Positions 22,006 through 30,442 of a DNA stretch of 64,000 nt are shown here, one piece after another. The stretch covers positions 1,116,001 through 1,180,000 of the forward strand of contig BSYQ01000011.1 in the NCBI GenBank assembly GCA_030272585.1. The letters run 5' to 3'. The notes beneath the pieces were generated by a model. The model saw only the letters and a program-made list of their open reading frames with translations. It made no database searches and was not told the DNA's origin. Positions within the stretch are counted from its first letter, which is position 1, and every line of letters starts with the position of its first letter. The stretch comes from Bryopsis sp. KO-2023 (taxonomy: Eukaryota > Chlorophyta > Ulvophyceae > Bryopsidales > Bryopsidaceae). Position numbers and translations under genes: made by a program.

Positions 22006-24021
22006 TCATGGACGAAGCGCTGTGGAACCACTGACTATTGGATGGTCCAGCGGAACTGGAAGCCTTGTCAGTGCATCCGCATTTGCGTTACTCTTCCCAG
22101 CGCGGAACTCAATCGTAAAATCAAACTCTTGTAGGCGGAGTGCCCACCTCATCAGTTTCCCCGTCAGTTTGGTACCCGTCATCAACCATTGTAAGGCTCT
22201 TTGATCAGTCTGCAGCACAAATTCCGTTCCGTAGATGTATGGCCGAAATAAGGTGCAAGCCCACACCACTGCTAGGCACTCCCCTTCCACTGCAGAATAA
22301 TTCCTCTCAGCAGGATTGAGTCTTTTGCTGGCATAAGCCACCACATGCTCTCTCCCTTGCTCATCCTTTTGACAGAGTACTGCCCCCACAGCCTGGCTGC
22401 TCCAGTCTGTTTGCAGAATGTATGGTAGGTGTGGCTGTGGTGGAGCCAGGACTGGTTGATCGGTAATGCTTTTCTTCAGCCTCTCAAATGCTTGTTGGTG
22501 GCGTTCCCTCCATTCAAATGGCACATCCTTCTTCAACAACTCCGTCAGAGGTGCAGCGATCCTTGCATAGTCGCGCACAAATCTCCTGTAGTAAGAAGTA
22601 AGGCCCAGGAAGGACCGCAGAGTAGACACATCCACCGGTGGCTCCTGCATCTCCACTGTGGCTATTTTCCCCGGATTCATTTTTATCTCTCCTTTCCCCA
22701 CGATGTGGCCCAAGTACAGCAGCTCCTCAAACCCGAAGTCCGATTTCCTTGGGCTGATCCTCAGGTTGGCCTCCTTCAACCGCTGCAGCACCTCTGCCAG
22801 GATCTCCTGATGCTTTTCCCAGGTCTCCGCATAGATGATGATATCATCCAGGTATACGATCACCCCCTTCCACAGCATAGGTCCCAGTACCTCGTTCATC
22901 ATCCTTTGGAAGGTCGCTGGGGCGTTACTGAGCCCGAAGGGCATCACTACGAACTCATACAGCCCCTCCTGGGTAATGAAAGCCGTTTTCTCCGCGGAGG
23001 CGGTGCTCATCCGGACCTGCCAATACCCCGACCTCAGATCCAGTGCGGTAAAGTATTTGGCCTCCGAAAACTGGTTGATCGCGTCCTCTATCCTTGGGAG
23101 GGGAAAGCTATCCCGGGTGGTCACCTTGTTAAGCTTGCGGTAATCGACGCAGAACCGCACCGACCCATCTGGCTTTGGGACTAGGACGATCGGTGAGGCC
23201 CATGGGGACTTCGACTTCCGCACCACTCCGTCCAGGAGCATCCTCGCCACCTCCGATTTCACCACCTGGTTCTCCGCAAAGCTGAACCGGTAGGGATTCT
23301 GCCTGATGGGGGGATGATCTCCGGTGGGGATCTCGTGGTATAGGATGTTGGTTTGCCCGACTTGATCCGAGGACCAAGCACAGGCATCCGGGTAGTGCTG
23401 CAGAAGATCCAGCAGCTCTTTTTTTTGGTGGGGGGTAAGATGGGGACTAATTTTCAGTTCTTCCAGTTTTTCTCTAAGTGACACCTTTTCCTCTTTTCTT
23501 TCCTTTTCTGTGGCAAACGTTTTATCTTCTACATCAGAAGTCCCAAGGGGAACCACCCCTGCCCAAATCTGGTTTTCCTGCAGCTGAACTGCTGTCTGTC
23601 CCATTTCTTTCAACCCAAACTTTTCTTTTCTTTTTCCTTTTTCTTTCTTTTCTCTTCCCAATTCTTTTTCAGCTGCTTCCCCTTCCCTTGAATTTTCCCT
23701 TCTTTTCTTTTCTTCTTCTCCTTTTATCTCTTGTCTCACCAGAATTTCTGCTTCCACTGTTTTACTATGGTTCAAACACTGCATGGCCCATGAGTCTGGC
23801 CACAGACTTCTGGCCCTTTCTACCTCTTGTGTTTGGCGTTGCATTCTCTCTTCCTGCTCCTTGATCCTCCTGCCTGCTCGACGCCACTGTTCTTGCCTAC
23901 CCGCACGTTTGCCCCTCCTCCTTCTCCTCTTTCCCCTTTTATTTCTCCTCTCAGGACCGACCCACTCTCGCCACCCCTTCAGGTGTCGCCGAAGGAGGAC
24001 GTCGGTGGCCGGCCCACTCAA
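22006..24021 (-). CDS. pol: LTR-5 reverse transcriptase-RNase H ORF
   Basis: A frame of about 671 codons. A long Arg/Lys/Glu-rich, probably coiled-coil N-terminus (about 200 residues) precedes RT with VPKPDGSVRFCVDYRKLN and YLDDIIIYAE (about 22840) and RNase H (LQTDWSSQAVGAVL, YSAVEGECLAVV, NADALTRLP). It ends with ...STALRP at the same place as in LTR-6 and LTR-7, so RT-RNase H without integrase in the same ORF is the family layout. It overlaps the end of gag-PR by 4 bp in the -1 frame, as expected if produced by ribosomal frameshifting. Confidence 0.88.
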   Translation of the reverse strand: MSGPATDVLLRRHLKGWREWVGPERRNKRGKRRRRRGKRAGRQEQWRRAGRRIKEQEERMQRQTQEVERARSLWPDSWAMQCLNHSKTVEAEILVRQEIKGEEEKKRRENSREGEAAEKELGREKKEKGKRKEKFGLKEMGQTAVQLQENQIWAGVVPLGTSDVEDKTFATEKERKEEKVSLREKLEELKISPHLTPHQKKELLDLLQHYPDACAWSSDQVGQTNILYHEIPTGDHPPIRQNPYRFSFAENQVVKSEVARMLLDGVVRKSKSPWASPIVLVPKPDGSVRFCVDYRKLNKVTTRDSFPLPRIEDAINQFSEAKYFTALDLRSGYWQVRMSTASAEKTAFITQEGLYEFVVMPFGLSNAPATFQRMMNEVLGPMLWKGVIVYLDDIIIYAETWEKHQEILAEVLQRLKEANLRISPRKSDFGFEELLYLGHIVGKGEIKMNPGKIATVEMQEPPVDVSTLRSFLGLTSYYRRFVRDYARIAAPLTELLKKDVPFEWRERHQQAFERLKKSITDQPVLAPPQPHLPYILQTDWSSQAVGAVLCQKDEQGREHVVAYASKRLNPAERNYSAVEGECLAVVWACTLFRPYIYGTEFVLQTDQRALQWLMTGTKLTGKLMRWALRLQEFDFTIEFRAGKSNANADALTRLPVPLDHPIVSGSTALRP

Positions 24022-27000
24022 AAATCCGAAGTGGTATAGCTTATCACCTCACTCCCTCCTTTCCCTCCGGTTGCGGCCGTTGCTGCTGGCACTCCTGCTG
24101 CAGGCACTCCTTTCGGTCTCCATGCTTGTGCACTCTCCCGGAAGTAATCCAAAAGCTTTTTGAGCTCCTCCTTTTCTTGTTGTTTTAGTGCCTCCCGCCT
24201 CCGCATGTATTCCTCTGTTGCAGCATTTCTTCTCCCCTGTTTTCCTTCCCTTTGCAGTGTTTCCTCCAAACTCCTTTCATCCTCTTTTTGTATTTTCAAA
24301 TGGTGCCCTCTTCTTGCATCAAGTAACTCCATCTCTTGCTGGTGGAGGTGTGAGGCTGCTGCCTCACTCATCCCGTTCTCCCGACGCCTGGTGTAGCACT
24401 CTTGCAGCACCCTTGCTTGGTAGTATGTAAGCCGGAGGGTCGGTGGATGTCGACTGGCGGCGTTGGGCTGGTTCAGATCATCATGAGTCGTCCTTGAGTT
24501 TGGCTGCAAAAGTTCCCCGGTAGAAGGGGGTGGTTGTGCTGGTGCAGGACTGGATTCTTCGATGTGGCGGAGGGTCTGGTAGACAGAGACGACTGCAGCA
24601 GTTGCAGGCGTTACAGAGTGGATGAACTCGATCGGCACGCCACCCATGCGTTGTCCCGCCATGTACGGAGTGAGCTTTTTGCGCCCGTAGTCGATTTCCG
24701 CCCCCGCTTCCCCTAGCCACGGAGTCCCAATGATCAAGGAGAAGTGGCTGTTCTCCACCACATGGCACGGTACCATTTGTTTGCTCTGCCCAAGGGCGAT
24801 AGGTAGGGCGGGGATGTATCCTACTGCCTGCCGAGTCTCTCCATTGCAGTCCCGGTACCTTCCCTTTGGTGCCTCCATCAGATGTGTTAACCCCGTTTGT
24901 GCTAGGAGTTTTGCTGATATAACGCATGCACTCGCTCCGGTGTCAATGATTGCTCCTGGCACTTTGGTTTCCATCACTTTGGCTGTGGCTGTAGTGACTG
25001 CATATGAGCTTGTCTTGTCCACTTCTGCCATGGTGGTAACTGCTGGGACTTTCGCCATGGGCACCCTTAATGCCTTCAGCCAAGCATCAATCAGCTCCGG
25101 ATGATGTTGACAGAGTTTGGCCACGGATACTTCCGCCGTCAATCCCTCCACAAACTTCTTGGCCTCCGCCTTAGTAAACATGCGCTTCTCCTTTGGCTCC
25201 ACTGTTGATTTCTTGACCATCTTCTTTTTCTTTGCCATGGTATTCCTCGGCGATGGTACTTGCATCGGTCTATGCATCAATGGCAACATCACAACTGATT
25301 TGGATCCTTGTGGCACATCTTCTGGTTTTGGCACACCTTCTGGTTTCGGCACATCTTCCGGTTCAAGCACTTGCTTTGGAATCTCTTTTGGCTCTTTCTT
25401 GGTTTCAGGGTCTGGCTCCTCTTTCGGTTCCTCCATTTCAACATCCTCTGTAGCATTTGGTTGAGGATCTGCGGGTATGGGACTGGTATCCATAGGAGTC
25501 CCTCCATTGCTTCCTTGGGCACTGTCCATTGCTCCATTGTCGACATCCATAGCAGAGTACAAGATTGATGCCATGACTTCCTCTGGTTCCTCCATGGCTG
25601 CTGTCACTGGGTCGGTCTGCTCGAAATCCATAATCAACTGATCTTCCAGTTCTGCTTGGAAACTCTGCATTCGGTTGGGACAATTTCTTCTGTAATGTCC
25701 AAGGTCTAAGCAATGCCAACACGTGACTTCGCTCATGTTTATCCGTCCACTCCTTCTCCTCCATTCACTTCCTCTGTGGTTTCCCCGGCCTCTTTCCCCA
25801 TTGGTAGGTATTCGATCCACTCCAGTGTCGCCAGTAATGCCATGGCTCACCCCTGCCAGCTCGGGTTCTTCCGATTGTCGCATATCTGCTACCCTTTCCG
25901 TCAAGGCAGAGATCATCCTCCTGAGTTCGCTATACTGCCGCCCAGATATTCTCACTTGCTGCTCCACTCCTCGAAGTCTTGAGTCCGTCACAATTTTGTG
26001 ATCACGCATTTCCTTCCTTAGGCTGTCAATTTGCCCATTTACTCTCCGATCCATAACGCTCACTTCTGCCAGAACAGGCTCCAATGCTGCATGCTCTTGC
26101 AGTTCTCCCATCAGTTCGGTTGCTGGGACCGTCACTTCCTTCTGGGTGGAACTGGGGTCCACTTGTCTCTTCTCAACTTGTTTGGCTTTGGCACTGACTC
26201 CCTCCAAAGTATCCTCCGTGGGTGCATGAAGTATGGGTGTCAACTCCCCCTGAGCTCCATCCTTGAACGATCGATGTAATATCTCATCTGCCACGGCTGG
26301 ATTGCCTGGTACTCTGTTCGCTTCCACTTGTTGTTGCCCTTGGGATGGCAAGGATGTATACTCGTCCACTGTTTCATCACCCTTCCGGCTTTGCTCCAAG
26401 GTATGGGCTACTAGTGTTGCTGGGGCATCTCCAAACCAGGCCAGCATGTCCGTTTGCAACTTCTGCCACGTCCTCAATGGGTTTGGCACTCCTTCCACAA
26501 GGGCTGGATGTCTGGCTACCCAATTGTCAACCCATGATCGAGCTTGACCGGCTGTATAGCGGACCAGTCTCTCTATCCTCTGATCTTCGTGTGGCTGCAC
26601 TGTTGGGGGTACGTTCCAGCCTGAACCCGCAGCGAGAATCCCATAGGAGCGTAACCAGGTGGCCACATCTTCTGCCTCTGCACCCGTAAATGCGGGTAAA
26701 TGACTGTTAGTCAACCGATTAGGAAGTCCTTCTGCAGGATGTATCATGGCGCCGCCACTGCCTGGAGTCGGTGGACAAACTGGTGGTGGAACAGGAGGTC
26801 TTGGTGGAACGGGTGGAACAACTGGACCAGGTGGCACAATTGGAGGAATATGGGGGAGACTGGCAGCAAAGGCAAATGGGTTCAGTGGTGGATGTACTGG
26901 GGGCACAGGCTCTTCCTCGGGACTAGAGGATGTCTCCCTCTTGTCTCTTTCCCCTTCAGGTTTGTCTTCGTCGGAACTGGAACTCGAGGGCTCCGATGGG

Positions 27001-27680
27001 TCAACAGGAAAACCTGGCTCAATACGCACAACACTCCCTTCAGGCCGGCTGACTGCATTAGGATAATCAGTTCCTCCGGGGCCTGCCCTGTCGGTAGCGC
27101 CTCCATTTCCTCCGTTCCTTGCAGCAACACTGCTCTCTTCTTCCTCTTCTTGTCTGACTTCTTCCTTAACCACAACTTCTGGCTCAACAAAGGCTTCCTC
27201 CTCTTCTTTGATCACTCGTCTTGCTTCGTCTTCTTCTTTTACTTCTTCCGCAAGCACTTCTTCCTCCTCTTGGACAACCTCGGCTTCTCCTTGGTCAGTA
27301 ACGCCAACGAGGTTTCCTTCTTGTACTTCCCCTCCAGTAGGGTCAACACTTGCTTGCTCTTCTTCTTCTTTAACGACAGCACCCACTTCGTCGTCTACCT
27401 CTACCCTCGTAACCTCGTCTTCAGCAGCTCTGTCTTCTCGTCTTGCTTCACGTTCTTCACGAACACTCTCGACCATCACAACCTCTTCCTCGTCAACCTC
27501 GTTCACTTCCTCGTTGTCCCAGCCGCCAAGAAAGTCTTCCCTCAACACCCCTTCGTCGTCAACAAGACCAGCCTCAGAAAAAGCACCAACAGCCTCAGAA
27601 ACCTCAACGTCCACTCCTTCTGCACCACCAAGGCTTCCTTCCTCGTTTGGTTCTTCTTCCTCGTTCACTTTTTCCGTCAA
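24018..27680 (-). CDS. gag: LTR-5 Gag-protease ORF with acidic N-terminal region
   Basis: An open frame of 1220 codons. The N-terminal third is Glu/Asp/Val-rich and holds one copy of the unit (EGNLVGVTDQGEAEVV) that is expanded to 9-10 copies in LTR-6/7. A Pro-rich linker follows (about 26760-26860), then a capsid-type Gag region from MIHPAEGLPNRL (ATG at 26747), a CCHC knuckle CWHCLDLGHYRRNC (about 25680-25725) and an aspartic protease with IDTGASACVIS (about 24940). The frame upstream of 26747 has only one in-frame ATG, and only three ATGs occur in any frame over about 1.4 kb. The true start is uncertain. Confidence 0.85.
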   Translation of the reverse strand: MTEKVNEEEEPNEEGSLGGAEGVDVEVSEAVGAFSEAGLVDDEGVLREDFLGGWDNEEVNEVDEEEVVMVESVREEREARREDRAAEDEVTRVEVDDEVGAVVKEEEEQASVDPTGGEVQEGNLVGVTDQGEAEVVQEEEEVLAEEVKEEDEARRVIKEEEEAFVEPEVVVKEEVRQEEEEESSVAARNGGNGGATDRAGPGGTDYPNAVSRPEGSVVRIEPGFPVDPSEPSSSSSDEDKPEGERDKRETSSSPEEEPVPPVHPPLNPFAFAASLPHIPPIVPPGPVVPPVPPRPPVPPPVCPPTPGSGGAMIHPAEGLPNRLTNSHLPAFTGAEAEDVATWLRSYGILAAGSGWNVPPTVQPHEDQRIERLVRYTAGQARSWVDNWVARHPALVEGVPNPLRTWQKLQTDMLAWFGDAPATLVAHTLEQSRKGDETVDEYTSLPSQGQQQVEANRVPGNPAVADEILHRSFKDGAQGELTPILHAPTEDTLEGVSAKAKQVEKRQVDPSSTQKEVTVPATELMGELQEHAALEPVLAEVSVMDRRVNGQIDSLRKEMRDHKIVTDSRLRGVEQQVRISGRQYSELRRMISALTERVADMRQSEEPELAGVSHGITGDTGVDRIPTNGERGRGNHRGSEWRRRSGRINMSEVTCWHCLDLGHYRRNCPNRMQSFQAELEDQLIMDFEQTDPVTAAMEEPEEVMASILYSAMDVDNGAMDSAQGSNGGTPMDTSPIPADPQPNATEDVEMEEPKEEPDPETKKEPKEIPKQVLEPEDVPKPEGVPKPEDVPQGSKSVVMLPLMHRPMQVPSPRNTMAKKKKMVKKSTVEPKEKRMFTKAEAKKFVEGLTAEVSVAKLCQHHPELIDAWLKALRVPMAKVPAVTTMAEVDKTSSYAVTTATAKVMETKVPGAIIDTGASACVISAKLLAQTGLTHLMEAPKGRYRDCNGETRQAVGYIPALPIALGQSKQMVPCHVVENSHFSLIIGTPWLGEAGAEIDYGRKKLTPYMAGQRMGGVPIEFIHSVTPATAAVVSVYQTLRHIEESSPAPAQPPPSTGELLQPNSRTTHDDLNQPNAASRHPPTLRLTYYQARVLQECYTRRRENGMSEAAASHLHQQEMELLDARRGHHLKIQKEDERSLEETLQREGKQGRRNAATEEYMRRREALKQQEKEELKKLLDYFRESAQAWRPKGVPAAGVPAATAATGGKGGSEVISYTTSDF

Positions 27681-28157
27681 GATCTTCTTTTTCCTTCAGC
27701 GCCGCCACAGATCTGAGTGGCAAGTCTCCCTTCTGGTCGTGATCCTTCTCTTTTACCCTCTGTTCTCCTCCAAACCTCGGATAAGTACTGCCCTTGCTTC
27801 TTTTTCCACCTTATGCAGTTCGTCACTCTTTCTTGTATTTGTTCTCGACCTTGCTGCAGCCCAAACAAGACAAAAGCGACCCAACAGCAGTTCTGACCTA
27901 ACCTTAGGTTAAGATCCCACAAGATCCCGAAACCCACAAAGCTTTTTCGCCTTCTCTTCACCCTTGTGAGCGACCCAAGCTCGACCTTGTACCCTTTTGA
28001 AACGTATCCACCCCTGTGGGTCCTTCTCTTCACTCTTGCAAGAGCTTACTCCGCTTCTTTTCTCACTCTCAGGTCTTGCTCGTCCAGACTGCCCACTTAT
28101 AACGACTGCCAGAGCCGTAGTGCACGTCTGCTGCAGCACAGCTAAAAAGTGTGCGCG

Positions 28158-28763
28158 CCTGGGCTCCGAAACCAACAAATGCGGTCGTCCTGACCGCTGG
28201 GGTCACCCCTGCAGCTGGACTTAACGGTTGTGGAGGTGTTTTTGCAGAACTGGAACGGCAGAAGTGGGGACAGCCCCTCTTTAACTTGATCACACGGCCT
28301 TGCAAGGCACTTTTCACTCAGGTCTCTTCTCAAAAGCTTTCTTACAACAGTCCAAAGGTCCAAACTCGAACAAAACACAAGAAGATCCACACCAAGAAGA
28401 AGTACAATACCCTAAGATCAGCTGTTTAAATAGGCTGCAGCCTGACTCACCCTTGTCCCATTGATCGCCTAGGATCCCACCTACCGATTAAGACAACCTA
28501 ACCCATCAAGCCTAACTGATCTTTCTAACCACCCTAAGTCCACTCCCTCAGTACCAATCCCTAGGACTGTCCAACCTAGTCAACCCTGTAGCTGAACTGC
28601 TACCTCTAAACTGTGGCGGAACTGCTATGGCAGAACTGTTCCGGGGTGACTGCTAGCCCTACGTAATCCGTCTGGGACTGCCTCAAGCAGCATTCCCTCC
28701 CCTAATATCACTCTAGCCCTGGAGGTGACAAAATTGGTCGAGGCGACGTGGTTTGGGGTTACA
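28158..28763 (-). repeat. LTR-5 5' LTR and PBS
   Basis: LTR 28175-28763 (589 bp), beginning TGTAACCCCAAACCACGTCGCC in element sense and ending ATTTGT, directly followed by PBS TGGTTTCGGAGCCCAGG (28158-28174, minus). Plus-strand TTTAAATAGG gives a TATA-like box in element sense at about 28425. The 7-base GGTTACA seen at the 3' outer end is absent here. Confidence 0.9.
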
Positions 28764-29195
28764 GACGATGAAGTATTTCCATTTCCTTGGAATCGATCTC
28801 ACGAGTCTTCTTGCGTCCTGAATGCCCGGTTGATGCTCATCGCTGCCGTAGGTGTTGAGCTTCCTGAAGTCTATGATCGGTCTTGGCCCCTTTCTCCTTT
28901 CGCAGTAGCTTATCTGGGATGGATTCCAGTATACGCCTTGAGGGTAGTCCTTCCTATGCAGCGGTTCAATGAACCCGAGCTCCACTTGTTCCTTTAGCCA
29001 TTTCTGCACTTGTTCTTCGGATAATCGCTGGTCTTGAATACTCCTTTGAGGGACGTTTGACTTCGGCGGCTCTCTCCTATAGCCGCATTCCTCCAGCGAT
29101 ACTGCCATTTCCGCCATTTTAGTCTTCTGCGGAGGTACTAGAGTCCCGAAGACCTCCGGGTGTTTCCTCACCATTTCTTTCAGCGCTTCCGCCAT
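28764..29195 (-). pseudogene. pol: LTR-4 Pol, N-terminal part of RT
   Basis: The frame leading into RT: a start-like MAEALKEMVRKHPEVFG segment, then EEQVQKWLKEQVELGFIEP and GPRPIIDFRKLN, typical of the RT fingers region. It is cut by LTR-5 at 28763. The frame stays open upstream to the protease stop, in the -1 frame relative to protease, with a stem-loop between (29224-29255). Confidence 0.8.
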
Positions 29196-29223
29196 GGACT
29201 CTTTTTCTTGTTCGGATCTAGTC

Positions 29224-29260
29224 AGGCCCGCCCGAAGTCCCCTTTCGACGGGCCTTTTTA
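29224..29260 (-). promoter_or_regulatory. Stem-loop just after the LTR-4 protease stop, candidate recoding signal
   Basis: The protease frame stops at 29258-29260 (TAA, minus). Three bases on, AGGCCCG (29249-29255, minus sense) can pair with CGGGCCT (29224-29230), a perfect GC-rich 7-bp stem whose 18-nt loop can fold further (CGAA/TTCG). The RT frame is open across the stop in the -1 phase. Stop-proximal stem-loops stimulate frameshifting or read-through in many LTR elements, so I read this as the Gag-Pol recoding site (inference). Confidence 0.5.
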
Positions 29261-29875
29261 GTTTGATACCTCTCGGTCATTGAACTTGACCACCCCTTCG
29301 TGAGCAAAGGTTGCAACCTTGTAATTGCTCGGCAACTGCACTGGTAAGTCGTTCCAGTTCCCTATCTGCACGCGGAGATACTGCCCGCGATAATTAAGTC
29401 CGGCATGGATGGCGATACTGCTCCCAGTTGGCACTACTGGCTTCAACTCGATTTCCTTGGAAGCCTTGATAGGGATCCACACGGTTGACAACGAGTGAGG
29501 TCGAAGGACGAGATTTCGCCCCAGCGGCACTGAATAGTAGTTCTCGGCAACGTTGATTATCTTCAAGTGACGCTTGGCAGAAGTGAGATCCAGGCTTTCT
29601 CCTTCCACTGGTTCTCTTTCTGGAAGAACCACTTCTTCTGGCAACCGTGTTACCATGCACTGCAGCGTTTTTCCGGATCCGATACTGATCCTCTTCCTCC
29701 GTACATCAATAACCGCGTTCAAGGAGTTGAGTATCGGCATTCCAACCAATAACTCATAGCCGGGCTCCTTCATCACATAAAAATCTGCAGAAACCTTCTT
29801 CCCCTCGGTGCCTATCTTGATGGAAGAAATGCTGCCTTCGGTTTCCACAGTCCTGCCATCAGCAGTTTTTATCTT
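29258..29875 (-). pseudogene. LTR-4 protease region, cut by LTR-6
   Basis: C-terminal part of the retropepsin-like region (EPGYELLVGMPILNSLNAVIDV, with the ILG-like LVGMP core) and a following domain (VPLGRNLVLRPHSLSTVWIPI). It ends at the LTR-6 insertion (TSD GCCGGG 29876-29881 and 42612-42617). The catalytic DTGA half is on the other side of LTR-6. Confidence 0.8.
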
Positions 29876-29881
29876 GCCGGG

Positions 29882-30427
29882 TGTAACCCCAAACCACGTC
29901 GCCTCCACCGATTTCGTCACATTGGCCAAGGCCAGAGTGCTATCGGGTAGAGGAGGGGTAGTTAGGACAGTCCAGCCACAGTCTGGAAGTAGCAGTCCAG
30001 CTGCGGAAATGGCTAGGTTGGACGGTCCTAGGGGTAGACTAAGGGAAGGGATTGAGGGAGGTTAGGAAGATCAGCTAGGTTTGATAGGTTAGGTAGTCCC
30101 CATCAGTAGGTGGGATCCTAGGTGATCAGTGGGACTAGGGTGAGTCAGGCGGCAGCCTATTTAATGGCTGATCTTAGGTTATTGGACATTCTGGGTGGGG
30201 CTTTTGTGTTTATTCGGGTTTGGACCCTTTATTGATTGTTGTAAGAAAGCTTGTGTGAAGAGTCCTGAGTAAGGTGCCTTGCAAAGGCCGTGTGATCAAG
30301 TACAAGAGGGGCTGTCCCCACTTCCGCCGTTCCCGTTCTGCAGAAACGCCATCACAACCGTTAAGTACGGCTGCAGGGGTGACCCCAGCGGTCAAGGGTA
30401 CCCTATTTGTTGGTTTCGGAGCCAGGG
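29882..30427 (+). repeat. LTR-6 5' LTR, TATA-like box and PBS
   Basis: 529 bp from TGTAACCCC to ACCCTATTTGT, then PBS TGGTTTCGGAGCCAGG from 30411. A TATA-like TATTTAA is at 30158-30164, so transcription would start near 30190 (inference). After the ATG that overlaps this box (30164) no further ATG occurs on this strand until 32579. Confidence 0.92.
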
Positions 30428-30442
30428 TGCGCACACTTTTGA

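Larger units (their letters stand above)
19934..28763 (-). mobile_element. LTR-5: older relative of LTR-6/7 without an integrase ORF
   Basis: An 8830-bp minus-strand Ty3/gypsy element in LTR-4 RT, TSD GACGAT (19928-19933 and 28764-28769). Gag-PR (24018-27680) and RT-RNase H (22006-24021) are clear relatives of LTR-6/7, but only degraded traces of integrase remain, so it looks defective. LTRs (19941-20522, 28175-28763) differ by a 7-bp length change and at least one base, making it older or faster-changing than its neighbours. Outer ends TGTAACC...GGTTACA and the palindrome GGTTACAGCTGTAACC (20516-20531) match LTR-6/7. Confidence 0.92.

Noticed and set aside
22429-23184. 251-codon plus-strand frame opposite LTR-5 RT
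   Set aside because: Antisense shadow of a conserved RT-RNase H frame.
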